This document shows positions 28,707 through 37,162 of a stretch of DNA of 60,006 bases, in pieces (position 1 is the stretch's first letter; every line of letters begins with the position of its first letter). Source of the DNA: Trueperaceae bacterium. GTDB taxonomy: Bacteria > Deinococcota > Deinococci > Deinococcales > Trueperaceae. A program made the translations under genes and the position numbers. The notes below the pieces were generated by a model. The model ran no database searches. It was not told the origin of the DNA and saw only the letters and a list, made by a program, of their open reading frames with translations. The stretch spans positions 1-60,006 of the forward strand of contig DASVDQ010000071.1 of assembly GCA_036381035.1 (NCBI GenBank). Direction: 5' to 3'.

Positions 28707-31028
28707 TCAGGCCCGCAGCTCGACGACCGTGACGCCGTGGCCGCCCTCGTACGGCACGGCGTCGGCGAAGCCCTTCACGGCCCTGGTCCCCCTCAGCTCC
28801 TGCCTGATCGCGTCGCGTAGGGCGCCGGTGCCCTTGCCGTGCAGGATGCGCACGCTGCCCACCTTGAGGGCCTGCGCCTCGGCGATGAAGCCGCGCACGG
28901 CCTCCAGCGCCTCCTCGACCCTGGCGCCGCGCACGTCGAGCTCCTCGTCGAACGACGCGGTGCCGACCCCCGCTGGCCCGGTCGGCCGGCCCGCGCCCGC
29001 GTTCTCCTCCGCGACGGGCCTGGCGTCGCGCTTGGCGACCTCGACCTTCACCAGGCCGAGCTGGACGAGCAGCGCGTCGCCGCGGTCCTCCACGACCCGG
29101 CCGCGCGCCCCGTAGGCCGGCACCTCCACCGTCGCGCCGCGGCGGAACGGGTCCCGCGTCGTCGCGTCGTCCGCCCGGCGCTCCTCCCCGCCGCCGCGCC
29201 GCGCGGCCCGCTTGGCGGCGCGGCGCAGCTCCTGCAGCTCCTGGAGGGCGCGCGAGCGCTGCTCGGGCTGCGACGTCGCGGCGCGCTTGAGGCGCGCGGC
29301 CTGCTGCAGCGTCTCGCCTAGCAGCTCCTCGGCCCTGGCCGCGGCGGCGGCGATCAGCTCCTCCTCGCGGGCGCGCAGCGTCTCGATCTGCTCGCGCAGC
29401 AGCGCGGCCTCCGCCACAGCCGCGTCGGTGCGCCGCCGCGCCTCGTCGCGCTCGGCAGTGAGCGCGGCCCGCTGCTCCTCCAGCGCGGCCAGCAGTCCCT
29501 CGAGGCGGCCGGCCTCGGCGCCGAGGAGCTGGGACGCCCGCTCCAGCAGCTCCTCGTCGAGCCCGATGCGCTCGGCTATGGCGAGCGCGTAGCTGCGGCC
29601 CGGCTGGCCCACGGTGAGCCTGTAGGTGGGGCGCAGCTCGTCGAGGTCGAAGCTCATGGCGGCGTTCACGGCGCCCTCGGCCTCGCCGGCGAAGACCTTC
29701 AACGGCGCGAGGTGCGTGGTCACGACGCCGCGGGCCCCGCCCCGGAGCACGCGCTCGAGGATCGCCTGCGACAGCGCGGCGCCCTCGTCCGGGTCGGTGC
29801 CGGAGCCGAGCTCGTCGATGAGCACCAGGGTGTCGGGTCCGGCGCGCTCGACGATCTCCCTGAGGTTCAGGAGGTGGCCGGCGTAGGTCGACAGCGACGC
29901 CTCGATGCTCTGCTGGTCGCCGATGTCGGCGAGCAGGGCCGCGAGCCGCGGCAGCAGCGCCTGACCGCCCGGCGCCGCGGCGACGTAGAGGCCGCTGTGG
30001 GCCATGACCGCTGCCAGGCCGACGGTCTTCAGCAGCACGGTCTTCCCGCCGGCGTTGGGGCCGGTGACGACGAGCAGCCGCCTGTCCGCGTCGAGCTCGA
30101 CGTCGTTGGGGACGCAGTCCGCGACGAGCGGGTGCCGCGCCCCCGGCAGGCGCACGCGACCGGCAGCGTCGAACGCGGGCGCCACCAGGCGCCAGTCCTT
30201 GGCCAGGCGCGCCGCGGCGTTCACGACGTCGAGCTCGGCGACGACCGCGAGGCTCTCGTCGACGAGGGGCTCGTCGGCTAGGCGACGGGAGAGGGCGAGC
30301 AGGATGCGCCTGACCTCGTCCCGCTCCTCCATCTCGAGGAGGGCCAGCTCGTTGTTCAGCTCCACCACCGACGCCGGCTCGACGAACACGGTGGCGCCGG
30401 AGTCGGACCTGTCGAGGGCCAGGCCCGGCACGCGCGACTGCGCCGACGCCTTCACGGGGATCACGTAGCGCTCGCGCCGCAGCGTGATGATCGGCTCCTG
30501 CACGTCGGCGGCGTGGACCTCGAGCAGCCTGGCGAGGCGCTCCTTGATGCGCCCGCGCAGGGGCGCGAGGCGCTGCCTGATCTCCCGCAGCTTGGGGGTG
30601 GCGTCGTCGCGGACGTTGCCGTCTACGTCGAGCTGCTCGCGCACCAGCCGCAGCAGGCCGTCGAAGCCGCCGATCCGCGCGGCCAGCTCGGTCAGGGCCG
30701 GCCGGTTCGAGGCGGCGACGCTGCGGCGCAGCGTGGCGACGGCGTCGAGGGTGTAGGCGGCGCTGAGGATCTCCTCGCCCGAGAGCATCCCGCCCTCGCG
30801 CACGCGCCTCAGCAGCGGCCTGATGTCCTCGATGCCGCCCAGCGACAGCTCGCCGCCCTCCAACACCTCCGCGGTGCGCCGGTGCAGGTCGTCCGCGGCC
30901 GCGGGCCCGACGTGAGGGCCGAGCGTGCCGGCCAGCTCCGCGCCCAGGCGCGTGCTCGCCCGCGCGGCCAGCGCGGCCAGCACGCGGTCGAAGGAGAGGC
31001 GCTCGAGGGCCCGTGGGCTCGCTTCCAC
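28707..31028 (-). CDS. mutS2: Endonuclease MutS2
   Basis: This 773-aa MutS paralogue lacks the mismatch-recognition domain. The ATPase domain has Walker A GPNAGGKT near residues 322-330 and Walker B LVLIDELGSGTDPDEG near 400. A long Ala/Glu/Arg coiled coil covers about 480-610. The Smr nuclease domain is C-terminal, with ELDVRG near 690 and HGKGTGALR near 730. MutS2 has been linked to suppression of recombination and to rescue of collided ribosomes. Start GTG 31028 is 8 nt after TATACT, so near-leaderless. Confidence 0.95.
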   Translation of the reverse strand: MEASPRALERLSFDRVLAALAARASTRLGAELAGTLGPHVGPAAADDLHRRTAEVLEGGELSLGGIEDIRPLLRRVREGGMLSGEEILSAAYTLDAVATLRRSVAASNRPALTELAARIGGFDGLLRLVREQLDVDGNVRDDATPKLREIRQRLAPLRGRIKERLARLLEVHAADVQEPIITLRRERYVIPVKASAQSRVPGLALDRSDSGATVFVEPASVVELNNELALLEMEERDEVRRILLALSRRLADEPLVDESLAVVAELDVVNAAARLAKDWRLVAPAFDAAGRVRLPGARHPLVADCVPNDVELDADRRLLVVTGPNAGGKTVLLKTVGLAAVMAHSGLYVAAAPGGQALLPRLAALLADIGDQQSIEASLSTYAGHLLNLREIVERAGPDTLVLIDELGSGTDPDEGAALSQAILERVLRGGARGVVTTHLAPLKVFAGEAEGAVNAAMSFDLDELRPTYRLTVGQPGRSYALAIAERIGLDEELLERASQLLGAEAGRLEGLLAALEEQRAALTAERDEARRRTDAAVAEAALLREQIETLRAREEELIAAAAARAEELLGETLQQAARLKRAATSQPEQRSRALQELQELRRAAKRAARRGGGEERRADDATTRDPFRRGATVEVPAYGARGRVVEDRGDALLVQLGLVKVEVAKRDARPVAEENAGAGRPTGPAGVGTASFDEELDVRGARVEEALEAVRGFIAEAQALKVGSVRILHGKGTGALRDAIRQELRGTRAVKGFADAVPYEGGHGVTVVELRA

Positions 31029-31094
31029 GAGCCGTAAGTATAGGTCCCGGGCCCGCCTGCCCTGGCAGCCCGTGGTAGGCCTCGCGCCGCTTCC

Positions 31095-33224
31095 TCAGCT
31101 GTCGGCCTGGATGGCCGTCAGAGCGATCGTGTACACGATGTCCTCGACCGAGGCGCCGCGCGAGAGGTCGTTGACCGGCCTCCTCAGCCCCTGCAGCATG
31201 GGCCCGATCGAGATGACGCCGGCCGAGCGCTGCACGGCCTTGTACGTGGCGTTCCCGGTGTTGAGGTCGGGGAACACTAGGACCGTGGCGCGCCCGGCGA
31301 TCGCGCTGTCCGGGGCCTTCTGCCGCGCGACCTCCGGCACCGTGGCGGCGTCGTACTGCAGCGGGCCCTCGATGAGCAGCTCGGGGCGCCGCAGCCGCGC
31401 GATCTCGGTGGCCTTCCTCACCTTCTCCACGTCCACGCCCTCGCCGGAGGCGCCCGTCGAGTAGCTGATCAGCGCCACGCGGGCCGGGATGCCGAACGCC
31501 AGCGCGGAGTCCGCCGACTGGACGGCGATGTCGGCGAGCTCCTCCGGGTTCGGGTCGGGGTTCACGGCGCAGTCGCCGAAGACGAGGACCTCGTCCGGCA
31601 GGCACATGAAGAACACCGACGAGACGAGCAGCGCGCCCTCCTTGGTCTTGATGAGCTGCAGGGCCGGCCTGACCGTGTGCGCGGTCGTGTGCACGGCGCC
31701 CGCCACCAGGCCGTCGACCTCGCCCGTCGCCAGCATCATCGTGCCCAGCACGACGTCGTCCTTGAGCTGGTTGCGCGCCCCGTCCGCGGTGAGGCCCTTG
31801 TGCTTGCGCAGCTCGACCATCGGCGCCACGTAGCGCTCGCGCAGCTCGTCCGTGGGCGCCACGACCTCGATGCCGGGGCCGAGGGAGACGCCCACGGCCT
31901 CCGCCGCCCGCGCCACGTCGTCCGGGTCGCCGAGGAGCCGGCAGCGGGCGATGCCGCGCTCGGCGCAGTGCGCCGCGGCCCTCAGCGTGCGCGGCTCCGT
32001 CCCCTCGGGCAGGACGATGAGCTTGTTCGCCTTCCTCGCCCGCTCCACCAGGCGGTGCAGGAAGGCCGGCGGCGAGAGGCGCGGCTCGCGGCCCTGGGCG
32101 ACGCGCTCGACGAGCCAGTCGAGGTCGAGGTGCTCGGCGACGGCGTCCATCACCCAACCGAGCCGCTCGGCGTCGTCGAGCGGCACCTCGGGGTCGAAGG
32201 CCGCCGCCCTGGCGGCCGTGACGTAGGAGTCGGTGTCCACGGCCAACAGCGGCAGGCCGGTGGCGAACGCTCGCGAGCACAGTCGCATCACGTTCTCGTC
32301 CGGCGCGATGCCGCCGGTGAGCACCAGGCCGGCGAGGGGCACGCCGTTCAGGGCCGCCATCGCCGCCGCCAGGATCACGTCGTCGCGGTCGCCGGGGGTG
32401 ATCAGCAGGGCGTCGGGCCTCAAGCGGTGCGTCATGTTGCCCACCGTCCTCGCGACGAGAGAGACGTCGGCGACGCGGCGCGTGTCGATCTCGCCCTCCA
32501 CGATCACGGTGGCGCCGAGGTGCCGCGCCATGTCCCGCGTGCGCGGGGAGGAGAGCCGCGGGTCGAAGGGCACGGCGCCCAGCAGGCGCAGCTCGCCGGA
32601 GGCCAGCACCGGGGTGCCGGCGACGAGCTCGGCCGGCGTGATCGCGGGAGCGGCGGGCGTGGTCGGCCGCGCCGCCCCCGCCACGGCCCGGGAGTCGGCG
32701 CCGAGCTTGTTGACGACGACGCCGATCACGCGCGCCGCCGCGACGCCGCCGAACGGCTCCGCGGCCACGCGCAGGCGGTCGGAGAGCGCCGCGGGCGACT
32801 CGCCCAGCGCGGCCACGAGCACGACCTGCGCGTCCATGGCCTGCGCGAGCTGGGCGTTGATGGCGTCGAGCTCCGGGTGGGTGGCCGTGGCCGTGAGGCC
32901 CTCGACGACCACGACGTCCTTGCCCTCCGCCGCGCGCTCGTAGAGCGCGACGGCCTCCTGCATCAGCTCGTGCCGCCGGCCGGCGGCGAGCAGCGCCTCG
33001 GCGCGCGCGAACGGCAGGGGCTCGGGCGGGTCCAGCGCCGTGGTGCCCCTCGCGAACGCCGTCGACCGCTCGGGCCCGCCGTCGTCGCCGGGCTGCCTGA
33101 TCGGCTTGACGAACCCGACGCGCAGGCCGCGCCGCTCCAGCGCCCGCAGCAGGCCGAGGCTCACCGACGTCAGGCCCACGCGCGCCTCCGTGGGCACGAG
33201 CAGCAGGCCGGAGGGCGCCGACAT
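31095..33224 (-). CDS. pta: Phosphate acetyltransferase, long form with DRTGG domain
   Basis: This 709-aa protein converts acetyl-CoA and phosphate to acetyl phosphate. Residues 1-200 resemble the BioD/dethiobiotin-synthetase-like P-loop domain (LLLVPTEARVGLTSVSLG). A DRTGG domain follows at about 215-330. The catalytic PTA_PTB domain covers about 385-709, with GDCAVNPDPNPEELADIA and ALISYSTGASGEG. Length equals the E. coli Pta class. ATG 33224 is 6 nt after TAAGCT, a leaderless start. Ack is not next to it. Functionally it links to the acu genes through acetyl-CoA balance. Confidence 0.95.
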   Translation of the reverse strand: MSAPSGLLLVPTEARVGLTSVSLGLLRALERRGLRVGFVKPIRQPGDDGGPERSTAFARGTTALDPPEPLPFARAEALLAAGRRHELMQEAVALYERAAEGKDVVVVEGLTATATHPELDAINAQLAQAMDAQVVLVAALGESPAALSDRLRVAAEPFGGVAAARVIGVVVNKLGADSRAVAGAARPTTPAAPAITPAELVAGTPVLASGELRLLGAVPFDPRLSSPRTRDMARHLGATVIVEGEIDTRRVADVSLVARTVGNMTHRLRPDALLITPGDRDDVILAAAMAALNGVPLAGLVLTGGIAPDENVMRLCSRAFATGLPLLAVDTDSYVTAARAAAFDPEVPLDDAERLGWVMDAVAEHLDLDWLVERVAQGREPRLSPPAFLHRLVERARKANKLIVLPEGTEPRTLRAAAHCAERGIARCRLLGDPDDVARAAEAVGVSLGPGIEVVAPTDELRERYVAPMVELRKHKGLTADGARNQLKDDVVLGTMMLATGEVDGLVAGAVHTTAHTVRPALQLIKTKEGALLVSSVFFMCLPDEVLVFGDCAVNPDPNPEELADIAVQSADSALAFGIPARVALISYSTGASGEGVDVEKVRKATEIARLRRPELLIEGPLQYDAATVPEVARQKAPDSAIAGRATVLVFPDLNTGNATYKAVQRSAGVISIGPMLQGLRRPVNDLSRGASVEDIVYTIALTAIQADS

Positions 33225-33333
33225 GGACCGAGCTTACCGCCGGGAACGCGATATGGCCTTCCGCACGACATGTGTCGCGATCCCGCATAGAGTAGGGGGA
33301 CAGCGCCGCCATACCGCCGCGAAGGAGTGGGCC

Positions 33334-33939
33334 ATGTCCGACCGCGATCCGCTCGACCCCATGAGCCAGGAGCCGGTGCCGACCGAGCCGCAGCCGACCG
33401 AGCAGCAGCCGACCGAGCCGCAGCCGACCGAGCCGGTGCCGCCCGCCAGCTACACGCCGCCTCCCGCGCCCGCGAGCGTGGCCACGTCGGGCACCGCCGC
33501 CAAGGCCGACACCGGCAAGCGGGTCCTCGCCTACATCATCGACCTGGCAGTCGCTTGGGCGCTGGGCTGGATCATCCCCACCTTCATCGGGCCGCTCCTG
33601 GGCGCGCTCTACCTGCTCCTGCGCGACGGCTTCGACTTCGACTTCATGAAGGGCCGGTCGCTGGGCAAGCACCTCATGAACCTGCGCCTGGTGCGCCTCG
33701 ACGGCGGGAAGGTGGACCTCTCCACCTCGGCCTCGCGCAACTGGACCATCGCGCTGGCCTCGCTCGCCGGCTCCCTCGGCGTGTTCGGGGGGATCGTCAC
33801 GCTGGGCCTGACGTTCCTGCTGATCATCGTGGGCATCGTCCTGCAGCTCGCCGAGGTCGTGCTGACCCTGACCGACGCCGAGGGCCGCAGGATCGGCGAC
33901 AAGCTCGCCGGCACGAAGGTCGTCGACCAGCCGCAGTAG
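33334..33939 (+). CDS. RDD family membrane protein
   Basis: This 201-aa protein has a Pro/Thr/Glu-rich cytoplasmic N-terminus with four PTEPQ-type repeats (residues 16-36), then an RDD domain. KRVLAYIIDLAVAWALGW marks helix 1 with the conserved Arg and Asp. GRSLGKHLMNLRLVRLDGG follows helix 2, and GLTFLLIIVGIVLQL is the last helix. RDD proteins are poorly understood; some act as ion antiporters or membrane organisers. AAGGAG precedes ATG 33334. It is divergent from pta. Confidence 0.88.
   Translation: MSDRDPLDPMSQEPVPTEPQPTEQQPTEPQPTEPVPPASYTPPPAPASVATSGTAAKADTGKRVLAYIIDLAVAWALGWIIPTFIGPLLGALYLLLRDGFDFDFMKGRSLGKHLMNLRLVRLDGGKVDLSTSASRNWTIALASLAGSLGVFGGIVTLGLTFLLIIVGIVLQLAEVVLTLTDAEGRRIGDKLAGTKVVDQPQ
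33379..33438 (+). repeat. Four 15-bp coding tandem repeats in the RDD gene
   Basis: The unit CCGACCGAGCCGCAG occurs four times in register, with small changes in copies two and four. It encodes the PTEPQ-like repeat. Being in frame and of 15 bp, it can vary in number without breaking the gene. Confidence 0.85.
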
Positions 33940-34002
33940 GGGCGTACCGGCGCTCGCGGACGCGGCGCCGCTGGCCTCGTCGCCGCGCGCTCCGACGGCG
34001 CC

Positions 34003-34494
34003 TCAGCCCGCCTCGCCCGACCGCGGGGACTCCCCCGCCGCCAGGTGCTCCGGCGGCCGCTGGCGCGTGCCGCGCGGGCGCGCCGCCGCCCTGAGCGCCT
34101 CGACCGTGACGACGCGGCGGCTCATCGCCAGCGCGAACGTCACGACGGCCACGAAGGTCAGTCCGCCGCTGGCCGCGAACAGGGCGTGCGGCAGCGCGCC
34201 GCCCGTGAGGCGCCACCACGGCTCGCCCACGACGCGCGCGACCATCCCGCCCTGCAGGAAGAGGAAGGTGACGGCCTCGTAGCCGGCTTGCCTGATGCCG
34301 CCGGGCCGCGGCAGCATCCAGTAGGCGACCCCCATGACCATCGACAGCAGGAAGCCCACGGTCCCCAGGTGACCGTGGGTGGGCGCCAGCGCCCCCGCGA
34401 GGTGAGGCCAGACGGCCATCGTGGCGCCCGCCAGACCGGCGAGCACGAGCCACGCGAGGGCGCAGCGCAGGAAAGCGACCTGCCAGCGGCTCAG
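34003..34494 (-). CDS. Small multi-helix membrane protein resembling heme-copper oxidase subunit I segments
   Basis: This protein has four predicted helices. THGHLGTVGFLLSMVMGVAYWMLPR resembles the His-containing helix II of the CcoN/NorB heme-copper group, and other His residues occur near helix ends. It is far too short to be an oxidase, so heme binding is only suggested. GTG 34446 (147 aa) would cut the first helix. The frame is open upstream to a CTG at 34494 that overlaps the DUF2249 stop as CTGA, giving 163 aa and a complete helix (WQVAFLRCALAWLVLAGLAG). It is the last gene of a five-gene overlapping operon. Confidence 0.6.
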   Translation of the reverse strand: MSRWQVAFLRCALAWLVLAGLAGATMAVWPHLAGALAPTHGHLGTVGFLLSMVMGVAYWMLPRPGGIRQAGYEAVTFLFLQGGMVARVVGEPWWRLTGGALPHALFAASGGLTFVAVVTFALAMSRRVVTVEALRAAARPRGTRQRPPEHLAAGESPRSGEAG

Positions 34495-34715
34495 GCGGCC
34501 TTGCCCACCTTCACGCGCCAGCGCTCGGGGCCCTGCTCCAGGTACTGCCAGGCGAGCTGCCCGCCCCGCTCGGCCTGGAGCTGGTAGTAGAGGGGCTTGG
34601 GGTCGTGGTCGTTGATCAGCTCGAACGCCTCGCCCGGCGCGAGGGCGTCGAACGTCTGGAAGATGAGGGGGTGCCGCTGGCGCGGCGGGACCTCGCGTAC
34701 GTCAAGCTGCTTCAC
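34491..34715 (-). CDS. DUF2249 domain protein
   Basis: This 74-aa protein is a classical DUF2249: LDVREVPPRQRHPLIFQTFDAL, then NDHDPKPLYYQLQ and GPERWRVKVGK. The domain is common beside hemerythrin, NO-reductase and Fe-S repair genes, but its biochemical role is not established. Start GTG 34715 has AAGGAGA upstream and overlaps the ferredoxin gene by 14 nt. A second, divergent DUF2249 (35640-35864) belongs to the facing operon. Confidence 0.88.
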   Translation of the reverse strand: MKQLDVREVPPRQRHPLIFQTFDALAPGEAFELINDHDPKPLYYQLQAERGGQLAWQYLEQGPERWRVKVGKAA

Positions 34716-34911
34716 CGGGTGTCTCTCCTTCCCACCAGCGGATGGCGCCCGTGGGGCAGGCGGCCATCGCGTCGAGGCTGTTCTCGTCGGCCGGCACGGG
34801 ACCACGCGCGGCGGCCGCCAGGGTCCCGGGGGACACGTCCTCGCAGACCTCGCAGCCGATGCAGCGCTCGAGGTCCACGTACACGTGGCTGGGGCGCCTG
34901 AGGCGGTTCAC
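34702..34911 (-). CDS. Ferredoxin, single-cluster [4Fe-4S] type
   Basis: This 69-aa small electron carrier has CIGCEVC at residues 17-23 (CxxCxxC), followed by an Asp-containing stretch, and a last Cys in AACPTGAI. That is four cysteines, enough for one cluster of the monocluster Thermotoga/Desulfovibrio ferredoxin class. The GTG start overlaps the cupin stop (GTGA). In the operon it may feed electrons to a redox reaction on the DUF2249/cupin side; the partner is not visible. Confidence 0.9.
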   Translation of the reverse strand: MNRLRRPSHVYVDLERCIGCEVCEDVSPGTLAAAARGPVPADENSLDAMAACPTGAIRWWEGETPGEAA

Positions 34912-35255
34912 GCTCGCTCCGAGCCGGACTGGCTCGGCGCCCGGCGCTCGAGGCGCCGCACGCCGACGACCGTGAAGCGCCCGGCGCCCGCCACGAGCGC
35001 CTTGTCCTCACCCGGCAGCACGTGCACCACGTCGCCGGGGCCCACGTCGTGCGTGGCAGTGCCCTCGCGGACCTGGCCCTCGCCGTCGAGCACCGTGAAC
35101 ACGGTCTCGGCCCCGTCGCCCTCCGGGGCGACGATCGTCTGGCCGGACTGCAGGCACAGGAGCATCACGGCCAGCCCGCGGCCCATGCTCACCGGCCGCG
35201 GCACCGGCCCGTGCTCCGAGAAGCGCCTCTGCTCCATGGCCTTGATGAGCGGCAC
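34908..35255 (-). CDS. Small cupin-domain protein
   Basis: This 115-aa protein is a single beta-barrel cupin (about residues 25-105), with TVLDGEGQVREG and VGPGDVVHVLPGEDKAL forming the two cupin motifs. The usual metal His residues are mostly replaced (one His in VVHVLP), so metal binding is uncertain. Its GTG shares one base with the preceding TAG, and its stop overlaps the ferredoxin start. Function within the operon is unknown. Confidence 0.75.
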   Translation of the reverse strand: MPLIKAMEQRRFSEHGPVPRPVSMGRGLAVMLLCLQSGQTIVAPEGDGAETVFTVLDGEGQVREGTATHDVGPGDVVHVLPGEDKALVAGAGRFTVVGVRRLERRAPSQSGSERA

Positions 35256-35554
35256 TAGGCCACCTCGCTCGTCCGCCGGGCCGGCTCGCTCGTCGGCGCC
35301 GGCTCGGTGGACCTGCCCGCGAGCAGGCCCTCCAGCTCGACCAGCAGGGACGCCTCGTCCTCGGCGGTGAGGCCGCGGATCAGCACGGCCTGGCCGAGGT
35401 CGACGGTGCGCGCGAGGACGCGCCGGAGCGCCGGCTGGCGCAGCGGCGTGAAGCCGTACCTCACCAGGACGTCGAGGCAGCCGGGGTGGGCCGCCAGCAG
35501 GTCGGACACGCGCATGCGCCGCAGCTCGTCGTGGCTCGGGCTCTTCGTCTCCAC
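35255..35554 (-). CDS. DUF1858 (ScdA N-terminal-like) protein
   Basis: This protein of about 99 aa has VSDLLAAHPGCLDVLVRYGFTPLRQP, which matches the DUF1858/ScdA_N pattern found alone or fused to hemerythrin in RIC (YtfE/ScdA) Fe-S repair proteins. The family Cys after the Gly-Phe position is absent. It is first in the minus-strand operon. GTG 35554 is taken as start because a weak CACCAT -10 lies 7 nt upstream and the Fnr-type box sits about 42 nt away; ATG 35515 is an alternative. Confidence 0.72.
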   Translation of the reverse strand: METKSPSHDELRRMRVSDLLAAHPGCLDVLVRYGFTPLRQPALRRVLARTVDLGQAVLIRGLTAEDEASLLVELEGLLAGRSTEPAPTSEPARRTSEVA

Positions 35555-35590
35555 GACGAGGATGGTGGCACCGGCCGCGGGACGCCGCCC

Positions 35591-35604
35591 ATGACGCAGG
35601 TCAA
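35591..35604. promoter_or_regulatory. Fnr/Dnr-type box between divergent operons
   Basis: The sequence ATGAC-GCAG-GTCAA is a near-perfect dyad of the TTGAY-N4-RTCAA Fnr/Dnr class (one mismatch). Its centre (35597.5) is about 42 nt from the plus-strand leaderless GTG at 35640 and about 43 nt from the minus-strand GTG at 35554. Both are the class II activator distance. The plus promoter has TAGCTT (35628-35633) but no -35. Confidence 0.65.
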
Positions 35605-35639
35605 GGCGAGGTGCGCGGGCGCGCGGTTAGCTTCACGGC

Positions 35640-35864
35640 GTGCGAGAGGCTTACCTCGACAACCGGGGACTGCAGCCGCCGGAGCCGATGATCCGGACGC
35701 TGGCCCTGCTCGAGGAGCTGGAGGCCGGCGACGTGCTGACGATCCACAACGACCGCGTCCCCGTCTACCTCCTGCCCCAGCTCCTGGACCAGGGCGCGAC
35801 CTACGAGGTCGAGGAGCTGCCTGACGGCAGCGCCAAGGTGCGGATCGTCAAGGGCGCACCTTGA
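35640..35864 (+). CDS. DUF2249-like small protein
   Basis: This 74-aa protein reads LDNRGLQPPEPMIRTLALLEEL, then IHNDRVPVYLLPQLLDQGATYE and a C-terminal beta strand. It is the second kind of DUF2249 sequence, with PPEPM in place of RH. Such domains bind or sense small ligands by inference only. GTG 35640 is exactly 6 nt after TAGCTT, a leaderless start under the Fnr-type box. The stop shares one base with the next start (TGATG). Confidence 0.8.
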   Translation: MREAYLDNRGLQPPEPMIRTLALLEELEAGDVLTIHNDRVPVYLLPQLLDQGATYEVEELPDGSAKVRIVKGAP

Positions 35865-37162
35865 TGCCTCCGCCGGGCGCCGCGGGCGGCGCCCACCCCT
35901 ACCTCCCCGTGTCGGCGCTGCTGGGGGGCACGCTGGCGCTGGCAGTGGGCGCCGCCTGGCTGCTCGCCGACCCCACCGCGCTGACCTCCTACCTGGGGTC
36001 CCCGAGCGCCGTGGCCCTCACCCACCTGTTCACGCTGCTCTACGTGGCCCTGGTCTACGTGGGCACCCTGCAGCAGCTCCCCGCCGTGCTGCTCGTCACC
36101 GACCTGGCGTGGAAGCGGCTCGGCTTCGTCGCGGTGCCGCTCCTCGGGGTCGGTGGGACCGCGCTCGTGGTCGGCTTCGCGGCCGGCTTCAGGCCGGCGC
36201 CGCTCGCCGTCGGCGGCCTGGCCGTCACCGGCTCGCTGGCGCTGGTGGCGGCCCAGACGCTCAGGACGGCGCGCAACAGCCCGCCGCGCGACGCCCCGAG
36301 CCGCGGGCTCGTCGCGGCCGTCTGCTACCTCGCGCTGACGGTGGCCTTCGGGACGCTGCTGGCCGGCGCGCGCGGCTCCGCGGGCCTGGCGGCCGCCGCC
36401 GGCTACTCGCCCGCGCTGCACCAGACGACGGGCATCGTCGGCGCGTTCCTGCTGGGGATCACCGCCGCCGGGCACAAGCTCCTGTCGATGTTCGCGCTGT
36501 CCAAGGGCGGGAGCACGTGGCGCGTCACGGCCGTGACGTGGCTCGTGCACGCCTGCGTCGCGGCCACGCTCGTCGCCGCGGCCGCTCCGCTGCTCGGCCT
36601 GCCCGCCGCCGCCGGGCGCGCCGCCGAGGCGGTCGCCACGCTCGGCCTGTGCGCGTCCGGCGCCCTCCAGGTGGTGGAAGTGGGGGCGCTGCTGCGGCGG
36701 CGCCTCCGCCGGCACCTCGAGGCGCCCGTGCAGCGCTACGTGCTCTCCCACGCCTTCCTGCCCGTCGCGGGGCTGCTGCTGGCGGCCGGGGAGCGCGAGG
36801 CCGCCGTGGTCGCCGCCCTCCTAGGTTTCGTCGGCCTGGCCGTGAGCGGCATGCTGATCAAGATCCTCTCGTTCCTGACCTGGACGACGGCCTTCGGCGC
36901 GCGCCAGGGCCGGCCCGGACCCGCGCCGCTGCTGCGCGACCTCACGCGGACGCGGCTCGAGCCCGTGATCACCGTGGGCCTCGGCGTCGGCGCGCTGGCG
37001 GCGACCGCCTCGGTGGCCTGGTCGTCCACGGCGCTCGCCTCCCTCGCCGCCGCGTCCCTCCTCGTGGGCGCCTGCGCCCAGCTCTGGCAGGCCGCGACCG
37101 TGGTGAGTCGGACGCTGGGGAACCGCGCCGGCAGGCGGTTGGAGGTGGTGACCACCAAGTGA
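35864..37162 (+). CDS. Multi-pass membrane protein, NnrS/CcoN-like, family uncertain
   Basis: This 432-aa protein has about 12 hydrophobic helices. Helices with conserved-looking His include VALTHLFTLLYVALVYVGTLQQLP, HQTTGIVGAFLLGITAAGHKLLSMF and YVLSHAFLPVAGLLL. They resemble the heme-ligand helices of CcoN/NorB and the NnrS group, but no complete oxidase pattern is present. NnrS is a heme-copper membrane protein needed under NO stress, so a related role is plausible but unproven. The ATG overlaps the upstream stop by one base, and its stop overlaps the next start (GTGA). Confidence 0.6.
   Translation: MPPPGAAGGAHPYLPVSALLGGTLALAVGAAWLLADPTALTSYLGSPSAVALTHLFTLLYVALVYVGTLQQLPAVLLVTDLAWKRLGFVAVPLLGVGGTALVVGFAAGFRPAPLAVGGLAVTGSLALVAAQTLRTARNSPPRDAPSRGLVAAVCYLALTVAFGTLLAGARGSAGLAAAAGYSPALHQTTGIVGAFLLGITAAGHKLLSMFALSKGGSTWRVTAVTWLVHACVAATLVAAAAPLLGLPAAAGRAAEAVATLGLCASGALQVVEVGALLRRRLRRHLEAPVQRYVLSHAFLPVAGLLLAAGEREAAVVAALLGFVGLAVSGMLIKILSFLTWTTAFGARQGRPGPAPLLRDLTRTRLEPVITVGLGVGALAATASVAWSSTALASLAAASLLVGACAQLWQAATVVSRTLGNRAGRRLEVVTTK

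Noticed and set aside
28672-33672. A 1666-codon minus-strand open frame across mutS2 and pta, and similar long frames (for example 6385-9105 plus, 12137-17044 plus, 10794-15095 minus, 53828-55111 plus)
   Set aside because: They lie antisense or out of frame to genes with clear family motifs, are rich in Arg, Ala, Gly and Pro, and lack any motif except where they run into a real gene's frame. Very high GC leaves shadow frames open.
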